Origin: Roseburia sp. 1XD42-69
Lineage (GTDB): Bacteria > Bacillota > Clostridia > Lachnospirales > Lachnospiraceae
Assembly: GCF_003612565.1 (NCBI RefSeq)
Contig: NZ_RAZG01000004.1
Span: 62,001-126,000, forward strand
Length of the DNA: 64,000 bases
Direction: 5' to 3'
Below, piece by piece: positions 26,466-35,659 of this stretch. Numbering within the stretch: the stretch's first letter is position 1; each line of letters begins with the position of its first letter. The notes below the pieces were generated by a model. That model was not told the origin of the DNA. It made no database searches and saw nothing but the letters and a program-made list of their open reading frames with translations. The position numbers were made by a program, and so were the translations under genes.

Positions 26466-27393
26466 AGAAAAAAATTTTATGTCAGCAATTATATATGTGC
26501 ATAATGCGGCAGACCGTATAGAAGACTTTTTGAGAATGGTGATAGGTTGCATGGAGTCTAATTTTGAAAAATCAGAGATAATTTGTGTGAATGACAGTTC
26601 AGATGATGATAGTGTAACTCTTATCAAGAAGGTGAGCGGGGAAGCAAAACATACAAGCGTATCTATATTGAATATGAGTTATTTTCATGGGTTGGAAGTT
26701 GCCATGAATGCGGGGGTGGATTTATCTATTGGGGATTTTGTTTTAGAATTTGATACGACCAGGCGGGATTATGATAAAGAGGAAATCATGAGGGTATACC
26801 GAAAATCTTTGGAGGGTTTTGATATAGTAAGCGCATCCCCTGATAAAAGACAGAAATTTTCTTCAAATCTCTTTTATTCTGTGTTGGAGAAGTTTGCGAA
26901 TCTTCCCTACAAAATCTATACGGAAAGTTTTCGGGTGCTGAGCAGAAGAGTGATAAACCGCGTGAGCAGTATGAGCAAATCTATACCCTACAGAAAGGCA
27001 TTATATGCAAACTGTGGTTTGAAAACATGCAATCTCAGATATAAGACAGTGGAAAATAAACCGGAAGAAAAAGATAAAGTGGAAAAGGCATACCGCCGTT
27101 CTCTGGCAATAGATACTTTGATTTTGTTTACGGAAGTGGGGTATTCTTTTTCTGTGACCATGACAATGGTTATGATGCTTATGGCAGTTTTCATGGCAGC
27201 GTATTCTTTTGTGATTTATTTAACCAGAACGCCTATTGAAGGATGGACAACCACCATTCTGTTTATGGCATTTGCATTTTTTGGACTTTTTGGGATTCTT
27301 ACCATAATCATCAAATATCTTCAGATTTTGGTGGAATTAGTATTCAAAAGGAAAAAATATAGCTTTGAGAGTATTGAAAAACTTACAAAATAA
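26452..27393 (+). CDS. glycosyltransferase family 2 with C-terminal membrane helices (polyprenyl-phosphate sugar synthase-like)
   Basis: 313 residues from GTG 26452 (ATG 26455 also possible), overlapping the end of the oxidoreductase gene. GT-A motifs: SAIIYVHNAADRIEDF, CVNDSSDDDS (about 45-54), and EFDTTRRDYD where DxD would be, a weakened metal site. Two C-terminal helices (about 230-290) place it in the GtrB/ArnC/DPM1-like group that charges undecaprenyl phosphate with a sugar. Because the usual DxD is replaced by DTT, activity on a standard donor is less certain. Confidence 0.8.
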   Translation: MMENKEKNFMSAIIYVHNAADRIEDFLRMVIGCMESNFEKSEIICVNDSSDDDSVTLIKKVSGEAKHTSVSILNMSYFHGLEVAMNAGVDLSIGDFVLEFDTTRRDYDKEEIMRVYRKSLEGFDIVSASPDKRQKFSSNLFYSVLEKFANLPYKIYTESFRVLSRRVINRVSSMSKSIPYRKALYANCGLKTCNLRYKTVENKPEEKDKVEKAYRRSLAIDTLILFTEVGYSFSVTMTMVMMLMAVFMAAYSFVIYLTRTPIEGWTTTILFMAFAFFGLFGILTIIIKYLQILVELVFKRKKYSFESIEKLTK

Positions 27394-27405
27394 GGGAGAA
27401 CAGAT

Positions 27406-28326
27406 ATGGTTGCATTAGTTGGTTATACAGGGTTTGTGGGGAGCAATATTTTTGAGCAGGGAAATATTGACTGTGTATATAATTCAAAAAATATAACGGA
27501 AAGCTATGGCTCTAAACCGGATTTACTCATATACGCCGGTATGAGAGCAGAAAAATACTTGGCAAATAATATGCCTCAAAAGGATATGGAACTGATTTAT
27601 CAGGCACAGGAAAATATAGCAAAAATCCAGCCGAAGAAATTGGTGCTGATATCTACTATAGATGTATTTAAAAGTCCGGTGGATGTGGATGAGGATACGG
27701 AAATTGACTGTGATAAACTTCATGCCTATGGATTGAACAGATATCGGCTGGAGTGTTGGGTGAGGGAGAATTACCCTGATGGGGTGATTATAAGACTGCC
27801 TGGATTATTTGGAAATAACATAAAGAAGAATTTTATCTATGATTTTATCAATGTTATTCCCTCCATGCTGAAAAAGGAAAAATTTGATGAACTTGTTCAG
27901 AAGAATATAGAGTTGAAGAAGTTTTATGAATTACAGGAAAATGGATTTTACCGATGTATAGAATTAGATGACCAGCAAAAGATTTTATTGAGACAAATGT
28001 TTAAAGATTTAGGATTTACAGCTTTAAATTTTACGGACAGTAGAAGTGTTTATCAATTTTATCCTTTAAGGCGTCTTTGGAATGATATCCAGTTTTTATT
28101 AAAGGAAAATATTAAATTATGGCATCCGGCAACGGAACCGGTTTCTGCCGGTGAGTTATATCAGTTTTTGACGGGAAGTGCATTTGTCAATGAACTTGGA
28201 GGGACGCCGGCGGATTATAATTACAAGACAAAGTATGATAAAGTATTTCATGGGAAGAATGGATACATTTTGAGTAAAGAAGAGATCATGCAAATGATAT
28301 TGGAATTTGTAAAAAGTTATGAATAG
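27406..28326 (+). CDS. NAD(P)-dependent sugar reductase/epimerase (RmlD-like SDR)
   Basis: 306 residues. The N-terminal GYTGFVG (about 6-12) is the NAD(P)-binding loop; LVLISTIDVF (about 79-88) supplies the Ser/Thr, and the YGLNRYRLE segment (about 109-117) the Tyr-xxx-Arg in place of the usual YxxxK. That substitution is unusual and may alter or abolish classic SDR chemistry. The C-terminal half (about 150-300) differs from normal extended SDRs. It sits between the oxidoreductase/GT2 and the TIM-barrel isomerase, so it presumably acts on the same unusual sugar. Confidence 0.75.
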   Translation: MVALVGYTGFVGSNIFEQGNIDCVYNSKNITESYGSKPDLLIYAGMRAEKYLANNMPQKDMELIYQAQENIAKIQPKKLVLISTIDVFKSPVDVDEDTEIDCDKLHAYGLNRYRLECWVRENYPDGVIIRLPGLFGNNIKKNFIYDFINVIPSMLKKEKFDELVQKNIELKKFYELQENGFYRCIELDDQQKILLRQMFKDLGFTALNFTDSRSVYQFYPLRRLWNDIQFLLKENIKLWHPATEPVSAGELYQFLTGSAFVNELGGTPADYNYKTKYDKVFHGKNGYILSKEEIMQMILEFVKSYE

Positions 28327-28337
28327 GAGCGTGGGGT

Positions 28338-29126
28338 ATGAAATTATCAATATCAAATATCGCCTGGGATTCAGTAAATGATAATAAAATATATAACTGT
28401 ATGAAAGCATTTGGCTTTACCGGATTAGAAATTGCGCCTACAAGAATATTTCCGGATGCGCCCTACGATTGTTTGAAAGAGGCAAAGCAATGGAAAGAGA
28501 ATTTGTTGGAAGAATATGGATTCCATATTCCTTCTATGCAGTCAATCTGGTTTGGCAGACAGGAGAACATTTTTGGAACGCAAAGAGAGCGTGATTTGCT
28601 GACTATGTATACAAATAAAGCAATTGATTTTGCTGCAGAAATTGACTGCGGTAATTTAGTGTTTGGATGTCCTAAAAATCGGAATATTCCGGAAGGAGGG
28701 AATGCAGATTCTGCAGTTTTATTTTTTAAAGAGATAGGGGACTATGCAAAAGAAAAAGGTACTGTAATAGGAATGGAAGCGAATCCCAGGATTTACAATA
28801 CAAATTATGTAAATGATACCCAAGCGGCATTAGAATTAATCCGGGAAGTTAATTCCGATGGATTTAAATTGAATCTTGATGTGGGGACAATGGTACAAAA
28901 TCATGAATCAGTGGAAGTTTTAAAGGGGCAGGTATCAAGGGTTAATCATGTCCATATAAGTGAACCCCACTTAAAACCCATTGAAAAAAGGACACTCCAT
29001 CAGGAATTGGCAGATTTGTTAAGACAGGAGAAGTATCAGGGATTTGTGTCTATAGAAATGGGGAAAGCAGAAGATATAACAGTAATTGAAGAAAGTATGA
29101 AGTATGTACAGGAGGTTTTTGGATGA
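28338..29126 (+). CDS. TIM-barrel sugar phosphate isomerase/epimerase (AP-endonuclease-2 fold)
   Basis: 262 residues with the xylose-isomerase-like barrel pattern: SISNIAWD at strand 1, GLEIAPTR at strand 2, GMEANPR (about 145-151) with the metal-binding Glu, LNLDVGTM (about 178-185), NHVHISEPH (about 198-206) and SIEMGKAED (about 234-242) with the final Glu. These supply the conserved Glu/Asp/His/Glu metal ligands of the family. The enzymes epimerise or isomerise keto sugars and inositols. Its presence with an FAD oxidoreductase and an SDR suggests redox-linked remodelling of a sugar. The ATG follows AGGAGCGTGGGGT; the stop overlaps the next start by 4 bases. Confidence 0.85.
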   Translation: MKLSISNIAWDSVNDNKIYNCMKAFGFTGLEIAPTRIFPDAPYDCLKEAKQWKENLLEEYGFHIPSMQSIWFGRQENIFGTQRERDLLTMYTNKAIDFAAEIDCGNLVFGCPKNRNIPEGGNADSAVLFFKEIGDYAKEKGTVIGMEANPRIYNTNYVNDTQAALELIREVNSDGFKLNLDVGTMVQNHESVEVLKGQVSRVNHVHISEPHLKPIEKRTLHQELADLLRQEKYQGFVSIEMGKAEDITVIEESMKYVQEVFG

Positions 29127-29917
29127 TTTATGAAAAGCAAGAAGGAGTGCCCGAATTTGAATGTACAGAATATGAAGGGAAAAATAAGGATTATGTTGTG
29201 CTGATTCCAATAATTAATGAAGGGAGCCGTATTCATAAAGAACTGAAAAGAGCTTACGACCATAAGATTTCTGAATATGCAGATATTGTAATTTGCGACG
29301 GCGGCTCCACAGACGGATGTACGGAGGAGCGGAAACTTAGGAAGCTGCAGGTAAATACACTCCTGGTGAAGCAGGACGAAGGGAAACAGGGAGCGCAGCT
29401 TCGCATGGGAATCTGGTGGGCTCTGCAGCGCGGATATGAAGGAATTATTACGATAGACGGCAATAATAAAGACAGTATTGAAGATGTGCCAAAGTTTATA
29501 GAAAAGCTGGAAGAAGGTTATGATTTCATTCAGGGCTCCAGATTTGTAAAGGGAGGAAAGGCGGTTAACACGCCTTTTATAAGATTGGTTTCTGTTAAGC
29601 TTATCCATGCGCCGGTTATATCTTTAGCAGCCAGGCAAAAGTTTACAGATACCACAAATGCATATAGGGCTTATTCTGTAAAATACCTGAAGGATGAAAG
29701 AGTACAGCCTCTGCGGGATATTTTTATGACTTATGAATTGTTAGCTTATTTATCAGTCAGGGCAACTCAGATTGGATACAAAGCCTGTGAGATTCCAGTG
29801 ACAAGGGCATATCCGAAAAAAGGAAAGACTCCCACGAAAATCAGCTTTTTTAAAGGCAATTCCGAACTTATGAAAATACTTTTTAAAAATCTATTTGGAG
29901 CGTATAAGCCAAAGTAG
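29123..29917 (+). CDS. glycosyltransferase family 2 (DPM1/GtrB-like)
   Basis: 264 residues, no membrane helices. GT-A features: VVLIPIINEGSRI at the N-terminus, ICDGGSTDGC (about 54-63), TIDGNNKD (about 111-118) in the metal-site position and FIQGSRFVKGGKAVNTP, a pattern typical of dolichyl/undecaprenyl-phosphate mannosyl- or glucosyltransferases. It precedes two small DMT/SMR-type transporters, an arrangement like arnC-arnE-arnF, where the lipid-linked sugar made by the transferase is flipped by the small pair. The start overlaps the previous stop by 4 bases. Confidence 0.85.
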   Translation: MIYEKQEGVPEFECTEYEGKNKDYVVLIPIINEGSRIHKELKRAYDHKISEYADIVICDGGSTDGCTEERKLRKLQVNTLLVKQDEGKQGAQLRMGIWWALQRGYEGIITIDGNNKDSIEDVPKFIEKLEEGYDFIQGSRFVKGGKAVNTPFIRLVSVKLIHAPVISLAARQKFTDTTNAYRAYSVKYLKDERVQPLRDIFMTYELLAYLSVRATQIGYKACEIPVTRAYPKKGKTPTKISFFKGNSELMKILFKNLFGAYKPK

Positions 29918-29929
29918 AATGGAGGGCTT

Positions 29930-30271
29930 ATGATTGAATCGATACGGAAAAATAAAAAGGGAATACTGTTGATGCTGCTTTCCTCTATATGTGTTTGTAT
30001 TGGACAGCTTTTGTGGAAAATTTCTGTGGATACCAGCGTGTGGGTATTGCTGGCAGGATTTTGTTTTTATGGTGTTGGCGCATTAATTATGATTATAGCA
30101 TACAGATATGGAAAGTTGTCAGTTTTACAGCCTATGCTGAGTTTGAATTATGTACTAAGTATTCTGTTGGCTGCATTGGTCTTAAAAGAGCAGATTTCCC
30201 TTTTCAAATGCATTGGGGTATTGGTAATTATTGCAGGAGTGATTTTAATTGCAGGGGGGGATGAAGAGTGA
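29930..30271 (+). CDS. small DMT/EamA-type transporter subunit (ArnE/F-like flippase candidate)
   Basis: 113 residues, four predicted helices, one per small-multidrug-resistance-like unit. GQLLWKISVD with a membrane-embedded Lys and the terminal GVLVIIAGVILIAGG are typical of ArnE/ArnF and SMR-like EamA halves. ATG 29930 follows GGAGGGCTT. It ends within a G7 run (30254-30260) and its TGA overlaps the start of the second subunit. The pair probably works as a heterodimer to flip an undecaprenyl-phosphate-linked sugar across the membrane; this is inferred from the neighbouring GT2. Confidence 0.8.
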   Translation: MIESIRKNKKGILLMLLSSICVCIGQLLWKISVDTSVWVLLAGFCFYGVGALIMIIAYRYGKLSVLQPMLSLNYVLSILLAALVLKEQISLFKCIGVLVIIAGVILIAGGDEE

Positions 30272-30594
30272 AATATTATGTAATCCTTATTATTATGACG
30301 GCAATTGGATCAATTGCTTCTTTGTTTTTGAAAAAAGCTTCTGGAAATGAGAATTTTTTGAAAATGCTTTTTAATCTTAACTTATATGTGGGAGGCGGAT
30401 TGTACTTATTATCTGCTGTATTAAATATCCATGTGTTAAAATATTTGGATTATTCTGTTGTTTTGCCCTTGACTTCTATCACGTATATTTGGACTATGGT
30501 GCTTTCTTATTTCAGTTTAAAGGAGCGGATAACGGCAAAAAAGGTGCTAGGGGTGGCTCTCATTGTGGGCGGGGCGGTGTTGGTGTCTCTTTAA
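30268..30594 (+). CDS. small DMT/EamA-type transporter subunit (second half of flippase pair)
   Basis: 108 residues, four helices, starting at GTG 30268 overlapping the previous stop. It begins IMTAIGSIASLFLKKASG, the same first-helix pattern with a Lys as in the upstream gene, and ends LGVALIVGGAVLVSL. It is the partner of the upstream subunit. The 183-base gap after it (30595-30777) ends the operon; a short TCCGG/CCGGA inverted repeat occurs there but no convincing terminator. Confidence 0.8.
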   Translation: MKYYVILIIMTAIGSIASLFLKKASGNENFLKMLFNLNLYVGGGLYLLSAVLNIHVLKYLDYSVVLPLTSITYIWTMVLSYFSLKERITAKKVLGVALIVGGAVLVSL

Positions 30595-30777
30595 TTATAT
30601 AAATCCGGAGAAAAATATTTATTAGCCGGAACAATTTATGTCAAGAAAGTATGAGTATGTCTTGGATGGCAGCCTTAGATAACTTGATTTTTGAATGGAG
30701 TATTGTTAAACTGTATTTAGATGTAATTATTTACGGCTATTGCGACATAATAAGAGAGAGTTGGGGAGGGAAAATAA

Positions 30778-31917
30778 ATGATAAATTTTAATGTACCACC
30801 ATACGTGGGAAAAGAGGCAGAGTATATAAAAGAGGCAGTTGCAAATCATAAAATTTGTGGTGACGGAGAATTTACAAAGAGGTGTAATGCATGGTTGGAA
30901 GAAAAGACGGGAACAAGAAAGGCTTTATTGACAACTTCTTGTACTCATGCTACGGAAATGGCTGCATTGTTATGTAATATTGAACCGGGAGATGAAGTAA
31001 TCATGCCGTCATACACATTTGTGTCAACCGCAGACGCATTTGTACTGCGTGGAGCAAAAGCTGTTTTTGTAGACATTCGTCCAGATACTATGAACATAGA
31101 CGAAAAGTTAATTGAGAATGCTATTACGAATAGAACAAAAGCGATTGTTCCGGTACATTATGCAGGAGTATCATGTGAAATGGATACGATCATGGATATT
31201 GCTAAACGACATGGTTTGTATGTGGTGGAAGATGCGGCTCAGGGAATTATGAGTACTTATAAGGGAAAAGCATTGGGAACGATTGGTGATTATGGTTGTT
31301 TCAGTTTTCATGAAACTAAAAATTATAGTATGGGTGAAGGCGGGGCTTTGCTTATTCGTGATAGCGCAAATATTGAACCAGCGGAGATTATCAGAGAGAA
31401 AGGTACAAACCGAAGTAAATTTTTTCGGGGACAAATTGATAAGTATACCTGGGTGGAGGCGGGTTCATCCTATCTTCCCAGTGAGTTGAATGCTGCATAT
31501 TTATGGGCACAACTGGAGATAGCAGAAGAAATAAACAATAACAGGATTGAAAGTTGGAAACGTTACTATTCTGGACTTAAGTTTTTATCAGATAAAGAAT
31601 TAATTGAACTTCCATATATACCGGATAATTGTGAACACAATGCCCATATGTTTTATATAAAAGCAAGGGATTTGGAGGAAAGAACACGGTTAATTGCTTA
31701 CTTAAAAGAAAATGAAATATTGGCGGTATTTCATTATATTCCTCTGCATAACAGTCCGGCAGGACAGAAATACGGAAGATTTAGCGGTGTGGATAAGTAT
31801 ACGACTTCAGAAAGTGAGAGGTTGGTACGGTTACCGCTGTATTATGGTTTAAAGGAAAATAGCATAGACTTTATTATTGATACAATAGTTAAGTTTTATA
31901 AAATGAAAAATGATTAA
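30778..31917 (+). CDS. wecE: dTDP-4-amino-4,6-dideoxygalactose transaminase (WecE/RffA-like, DegT family)
   Basis: 379 residues, the usual length. The sequence is close to enterobacterial WecE through the whole chain: ICGDGEFTKRC, GDEVIMPSYTFVSTADAFVLRGA, KAIVPVHYAGVSCEMD, DAAQG (PLP ring stacking), and the PLP Lys181 in FHETKNYSMGEGGA. It converts dTDP-4-keto-6-deoxyglucose plus glutamate to dTDP-4-amino-4,6-dideoxygalactose. The ATG follows GGGAGGGAAAATAA. No dTDP-glucose synthase or dehydratase gene is in the window, so the substrate must be made elsewhere. It is the probable source of the amino group acylated by the genes downstream. Confidence 0.88.
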   Translation: MINFNVPPYVGKEAEYIKEAVANHKICGDGEFTKRCNAWLEEKTGTRKALLTTSCTHATEMAALLCNIEPGDEVIMPSYTFVSTADAFVLRGAKAVFVDIRPDTMNIDEKLIENAITNRTKAIVPVHYAGVSCEMDTIMDIAKRHGLYVVEDAAQGIMSTYKGKALGTIGDYGCFSFHETKNYSMGEGGALLIRDSANIEPAEIIREKGTNRSKFFRGQIDKYTWVEAGSSYLPSELNAAYLWAQLEIAEEINNNRIESWKRYYSGLKFLSDKELIELPYIPDNCEHNAHMFYIKARDLEERTRLIAYLKENEILAVFHYIPLHNSPAGQKYGRFSGVDKYTTSESERLVRLPLYYGLKENSIDFIIDTIVKFYKMKND

Positions 31918-31929
31918 AGGAGAGATTTC

Positions 31930-33617
31930 ATGATAAAAAAGGACAGACGAGTTTACAACACAATATATTATGAAAAATTAAAATCCGGAATTCTTTTAAT
32001 ACTATTACCATTCATGATTGGAATGATGATATTTACACTAATTTATGGTTTTTCGCCATTAAATATTACAAATGACAGATGGATTTTATCTGGATACGAC
32101 TAGACGGATATTATTCAGCATTATGCGGGCTGGCTTGCATTTAGAAATTCCGACTGGAGAATGCCTCTGGGTATGGCAGATAATATGTCTGTTGGAACTG
32201 GAACAGTCATTTCATTTACTGATAGTATCCCAATAGTTGCCATCATCTTCAAAGCATTTAGAAGGTTTTTGCCGGACACATTTTAATATTTTGGGATTTA
32301 TACCTTGTTATGTTACATATTGCAGTCTGTTGCTGCCTTTAAAATAATTCATCTGAAAACACAAAATATTGCATACTCTACCATAGGCATTTTCCTTTTT
32401 GGATTTTCACCTATTTTGATGGAACGTGCATTCAGACATACGGCATTAGGATCACAATGGATTATACTATTTGCAATGTATTTATATTTTAAATATTTTG
32501 ATAGCGATTTACGAAGGGGGGTATATTTATGGCTGTTATTTGCTTTTGGAAATACTGGCAATAGGTATACATCCATATTTCCTGCCAATGGTAGCTGTTT
32601 TCGCCTTCCTAAGTGTGATTGGTGATGTTCGGGAAAAGAGATACTTCACGATTGTATATCTCATAGGTATCCAGATTGTCACATATATTTTCGGGATGAT
32701 TATTGGAGTATTGGGAAACGGTATTAGTCCGTCACGTGATGGATATGGATTTTATTCGACGAATATGAATTCAATTATTAATCCTACAAGCTGCGGGCAA
32801 TATACATGGTCTGTTTTATTAAAGACCCATCCTCAGATACTTGGAAATTATGATGGTTTCAATTATCTGGGGGGTATTCTGTTTTTATAATTTTACTTAC
32901 GATACTTTCAATTTTGCTGAAAAAACAACATTTTATATTTGAAATCATTAAACGGCATATATTTTTGGCTATTATCAGTATTTTTTAATGTGCTTTGCAA
33001 TTAGCAATGTAGTTACATTTAATGATTTGATCTTATGTACGATTCCATTGCCGGAGCTAATAGCAGGTATATGTGGTATATTTAGGGCAAGTTCGAGAAT
33101 GTTTTACCCGGTATATTATACAATCTTTTGCCTTTTAATAATATTATTATGGAAAATCCTAGATGATAATAAAAATTATGCATATGCTATATTAACTTTT
33201 ATTGTAATTTTACAATTATTTGATATACATACATGCATTATCGAAAAGCATAAGGCTATGAATGAGAAATGTAACAATCTTTCTTATATAGTAGATCCAA
33301 GTTGAAATGAAATTGCGGTTGAAGATGGCGGTGTATTGTTTGAAGAATATGGCGGAGATCTTAGAACTTTGGCAGTGTGGGCATTTAAGAATAATATGCA
33401 AACATATTATTGGATTGCCAATTCTGGAAATTATGATAAAACTGATGCTTTGTCACAGAAGATCTTAGCTGATTGTAAGGTAAATGGAGATTTAGGGAAA
33501 AACATTATTGTTACAACAAGCAGTGAAACCGCAGATTATTATAGACAATTTGATGTTGGAATTTATGAGATTGAAGGGAGTTATTTTATATGTAAAGAAG
33601 AAAAGCGCATTGGCTAG
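31930..33617 (+). pseudogene. DUF6311-type polytopic membrane protein, inactivated
   Basis: The reading frame opens at ATG 31930 and meets in-frame TAG at 32101 and TAA at 32284, each one transition from a Gln codon (SGYD-stop-TDIIQHYAGW; LPDTF-stop-YFGIY). Frameshifts follow near 32545 and 32880, and further stops near 32987 and 33303. Stitching the frames gives a family-like order: QHYAGWLAFRNSDWRMPLG, MERAFRHTALGSQW, IHPYFLPM, PLPELIAGICGIFRASSRMFYPVYY, then an extracytoplasmic C-terminal tail. DUF6311 proteins are GT-C-like membrane proteins of surface glycan loci. The many lesions mean it is nonfunctional here. Confidence 0.85.
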
Positions 33618-33706
33618 AGAGTATTTTTAAATGATTTTCTGGATTCAATAAAAAGCAGTGAAATGATAAATAGTAATTTGTAAAGAAACTGTAGGGGGAC
33701 GATTTA

Positions 33707-34758
33707 GTGGAAAAAGTAACTATACGAGAAAATTCGATTGATTTTTTAAAAGTATGTGCAACAATTCTAATAGTATTTCATCACCACGAACAAATATTCA
33801 ATGCGGGGGGGGGGTATTTTTTGGCGGTAAATTCTATTTTGGATATTTAGTTGAATTGTTTTTTTTAATATCAGGATATTTTACATTTAATTATATTCAG
33901 AAAATTAAAGATGGTTTAACCTTTAAAAGCTTTTATTTACATAGAGCATTTCGATTACTGCCACTAGTAAGCATTGCGGCAGTTGTTTTTGAAGTGATTT
34001 TGTATTTCTATGCTAATGTGTATAAATTTTCGTGGTTTGATGTAAAAGCATCCCTATGGGGAATGATTTTGGATTGTCTGGGAATTCAAGCAGGCTGGAG
34101 TTCAATAAATCCTTGTGTCAATAATCCAACATGGTATATTAGTGTTCTATTAATATGTTATCTTTTGTTTTATTTTATTACATATTGGAGTCATAGATTA
34201 AAGGTATCTCCATATTATGGGTATGTTTTTATGATTTTTGTTGGAATAGGGATTTTAACATATGGTATTTCAATTCCGGGTTTTACATATGAAACGGCAA
34301 GGGGTTATTATGCTTTTTTCTTTGGCATTGTTTTTCATAAGTTTTTATCTTCTGAATTTATGAAGGAAATAAGAAATGTTTTGGGTTTTGCAATATTCTT
34401 GTTCATAACATTTCTAATGATTTTTCAATGGGACATAGTTAGTGTGGATATAAATTATTTGTTTACATTTGTATATTATCCGTCTATTTTAATTATACTA
34501 AAAAATAGACACATTGCCAATGTGTTCAAAGGGAAGTTTTGGGGGATACTAGCCGGGATATCCTTTAATGTGTATATATGGCATTCTGTTTTACACTTAG
34601 CAACTGTGAGCATAAGAGATATTTTAGGAGTAAAAATTAATATGGACGGCGGTATGCCAATGTTGTATTTTACGTTGTTTTGTTTTTTATGGGGAACCAT
34701 ATCATTTAATTTAATTGAAAAACCTATAAAAGAGCAGCTGAAAAGAAAGGGTTTGTGA
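33707..34758 (+). CDS. acyltransferase family 3 protein, out of frame at a G10 tract in this copy
   Basis: GTG 33707 follows GTAGGGGGAC. The N-terminus is diagnostic: SIDFLKVCATILIVFHHHEQIFNA, with the active-site His pair. Ten Gs at 33805-33814 then shift the frame and translation would stop at a TAG near 33850. Eight or eleven Gs would continue into FFGGKFYFGYLVELFFLISGYF, the normal continuation, and on to 34758 (about 350 residues, ten helices). It would O-acylate an extracytoplasmic glycan when ON. The poly-G site is in the early codons, the same design as in known phase-variable acetyltransferases. The downstream frame has no good start of its own. Confidence 0.8.
33805..33814 (+). repeat. 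G10 homopolymer (probable contingency tract, OFF)
   Basis: Ten Gs about 33 codons into the acyltransferase gene. Frame analysis: eight or eleven Gs join the two parts of the gene, ten does not. With the G9 run at 25358 this is the longest G run noticed in the window, and both disrupt otherwise intact genes. Confidence 0.85.
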
Positions 34759-34800
34759 GATATAAATATAATTGCACAAATTGTAAATACAATGTTTTTC

Positions 34801-34829
34801 TTGAATTTAAACCTTCAGTATGATATAGT
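34801..34829 (+). promoter_or_regulatory. sigma-A-type promoter for the amino-sugar acylation operon
   Basis: TTGAAT (34801-34806), 17-base spacer, TATAGT (34824-34829), about 77 bases before the GNAT start at 34907, in a 148-base gene-free region. It would drive 34907-42722. Confidence 0.45.
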
Positions 34830-34906
34830 AAACCTTGTATAGGCAGAATATTCCATGTTTTTTACCAATTTTGGGATTGAAAAAATAGAGGAGAAGGAAA
34901 CAGGAA

Positions 34907-35641
34907 ATGAAAATAGTTGATGCAGTTTGGGAAAAAAGAAATCTAGGTGTGGAAACTGTTGATTTTACAATTGAAGAAAATGATGAAATCCAGAATGTAA
35001 AAGAATTATTGTTAAAATATGATGCACCTTATCAAGTGATGCATGTCCCGTCAGGAAAAACAGACGTTTTATTGTCTGCCGGGGAACTTGGTTTTTCTGT
35101 TATAGAAGTTAATATTAAACTTGGACATCAAATGAAAGATGTTTCGATTCCCAGGTTGTTTCAGAGATATGAAAAGGGCATCTCATACCATGATGCAGAG
35201 AGAGAAGAAATAGAAAAAATATTGGAAATAGTAGAGCAGGGAGAAATGTTTATCACTGACAAGATAGCAAAAGACCCTTGTTTTGGAAAAGATAAATCAG
35301 GTTATAGATACAGATGCTGGTGTGAACAGGTATTAGAGAATAATGCTTCTGTTGTAGTGTGTCAATACAAAAATGAAAATATAGGTTTTGAAATATATAC
35401 AGTAAACGCAGAGACAAATAAAGCAACAAATATTGTGGGTGGGGTATTCCCGAAATACACAGGGGGAGGGTTAGGCTTTGGTCCTTTATGGGTGGAATTG
35501 CTCCATCAAAAAGAAGCAGGCATTAAAAGTGTAGTAACGTCGGTATCCTCCAATAATATTCCGGTGTTGAAATTGCATGAATCCTTGGGATACCAGGTAC
35601 AGGATATGACGTATATTTTGATAAAACATTTAGACTGTTAG
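34907..35641 (+). CDS. GNAT-family acyltransferase, WecD-like two-domain form
   Basis: 244 residues. The N-terminal part (about 1-75) follows the WecD layout (VWEKRNLGVETV at the start, then LGFSVIEVNIKL), and the C-terminal part is a GNAT fold with the acyl-CoA segment VFPKYTGGGLGFGPLW (about 184-199) and the final HESLGYQVQD (about 224-233). WecD acetylates dTDP-4-amino-4,6-dideoxygalactose, the product of WecE, whose homologue is the aminotransferase at 30778. Here the acyl donor might instead be the ACP- or CoA-linked acid made by the neighbouring genes. ATG 34907 follows AGGAGAAGGAAACAGGAA. Confidence 0.7.
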   Translation: MKIVDAVWEKRNLGVETVDFTIEENDEIQNVKELLLKYDAPYQVMHVPSGKTDVLLSAGELGFSVIEVNIKLGHQMKDVSIPRLFQRYEKGISYHDAEREEIEKILEIVEQGEMFITDKIAKDPCFGKDKSGYRYRCWCEQVLENNASVVVCQYKNENIGFEIYTVNAETNKATNIVGGVFPKYTGGGLGFGPLWVELLHQKEAGIKSVVTSVSSNNIPVLKLHESLGYQVQDMTYILIKHLDC

Positions 35642-35659
35642 TTGAGGGAAATGAATAAT

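Noticed and set aside
32471-33305. Separate small membrane-protein genes at 32305-32625, 32471-32890 and 32988-33305
   Set aside because: Their sequences join in order into one DUF6311 protein, so they are pieces of a pseudogene.
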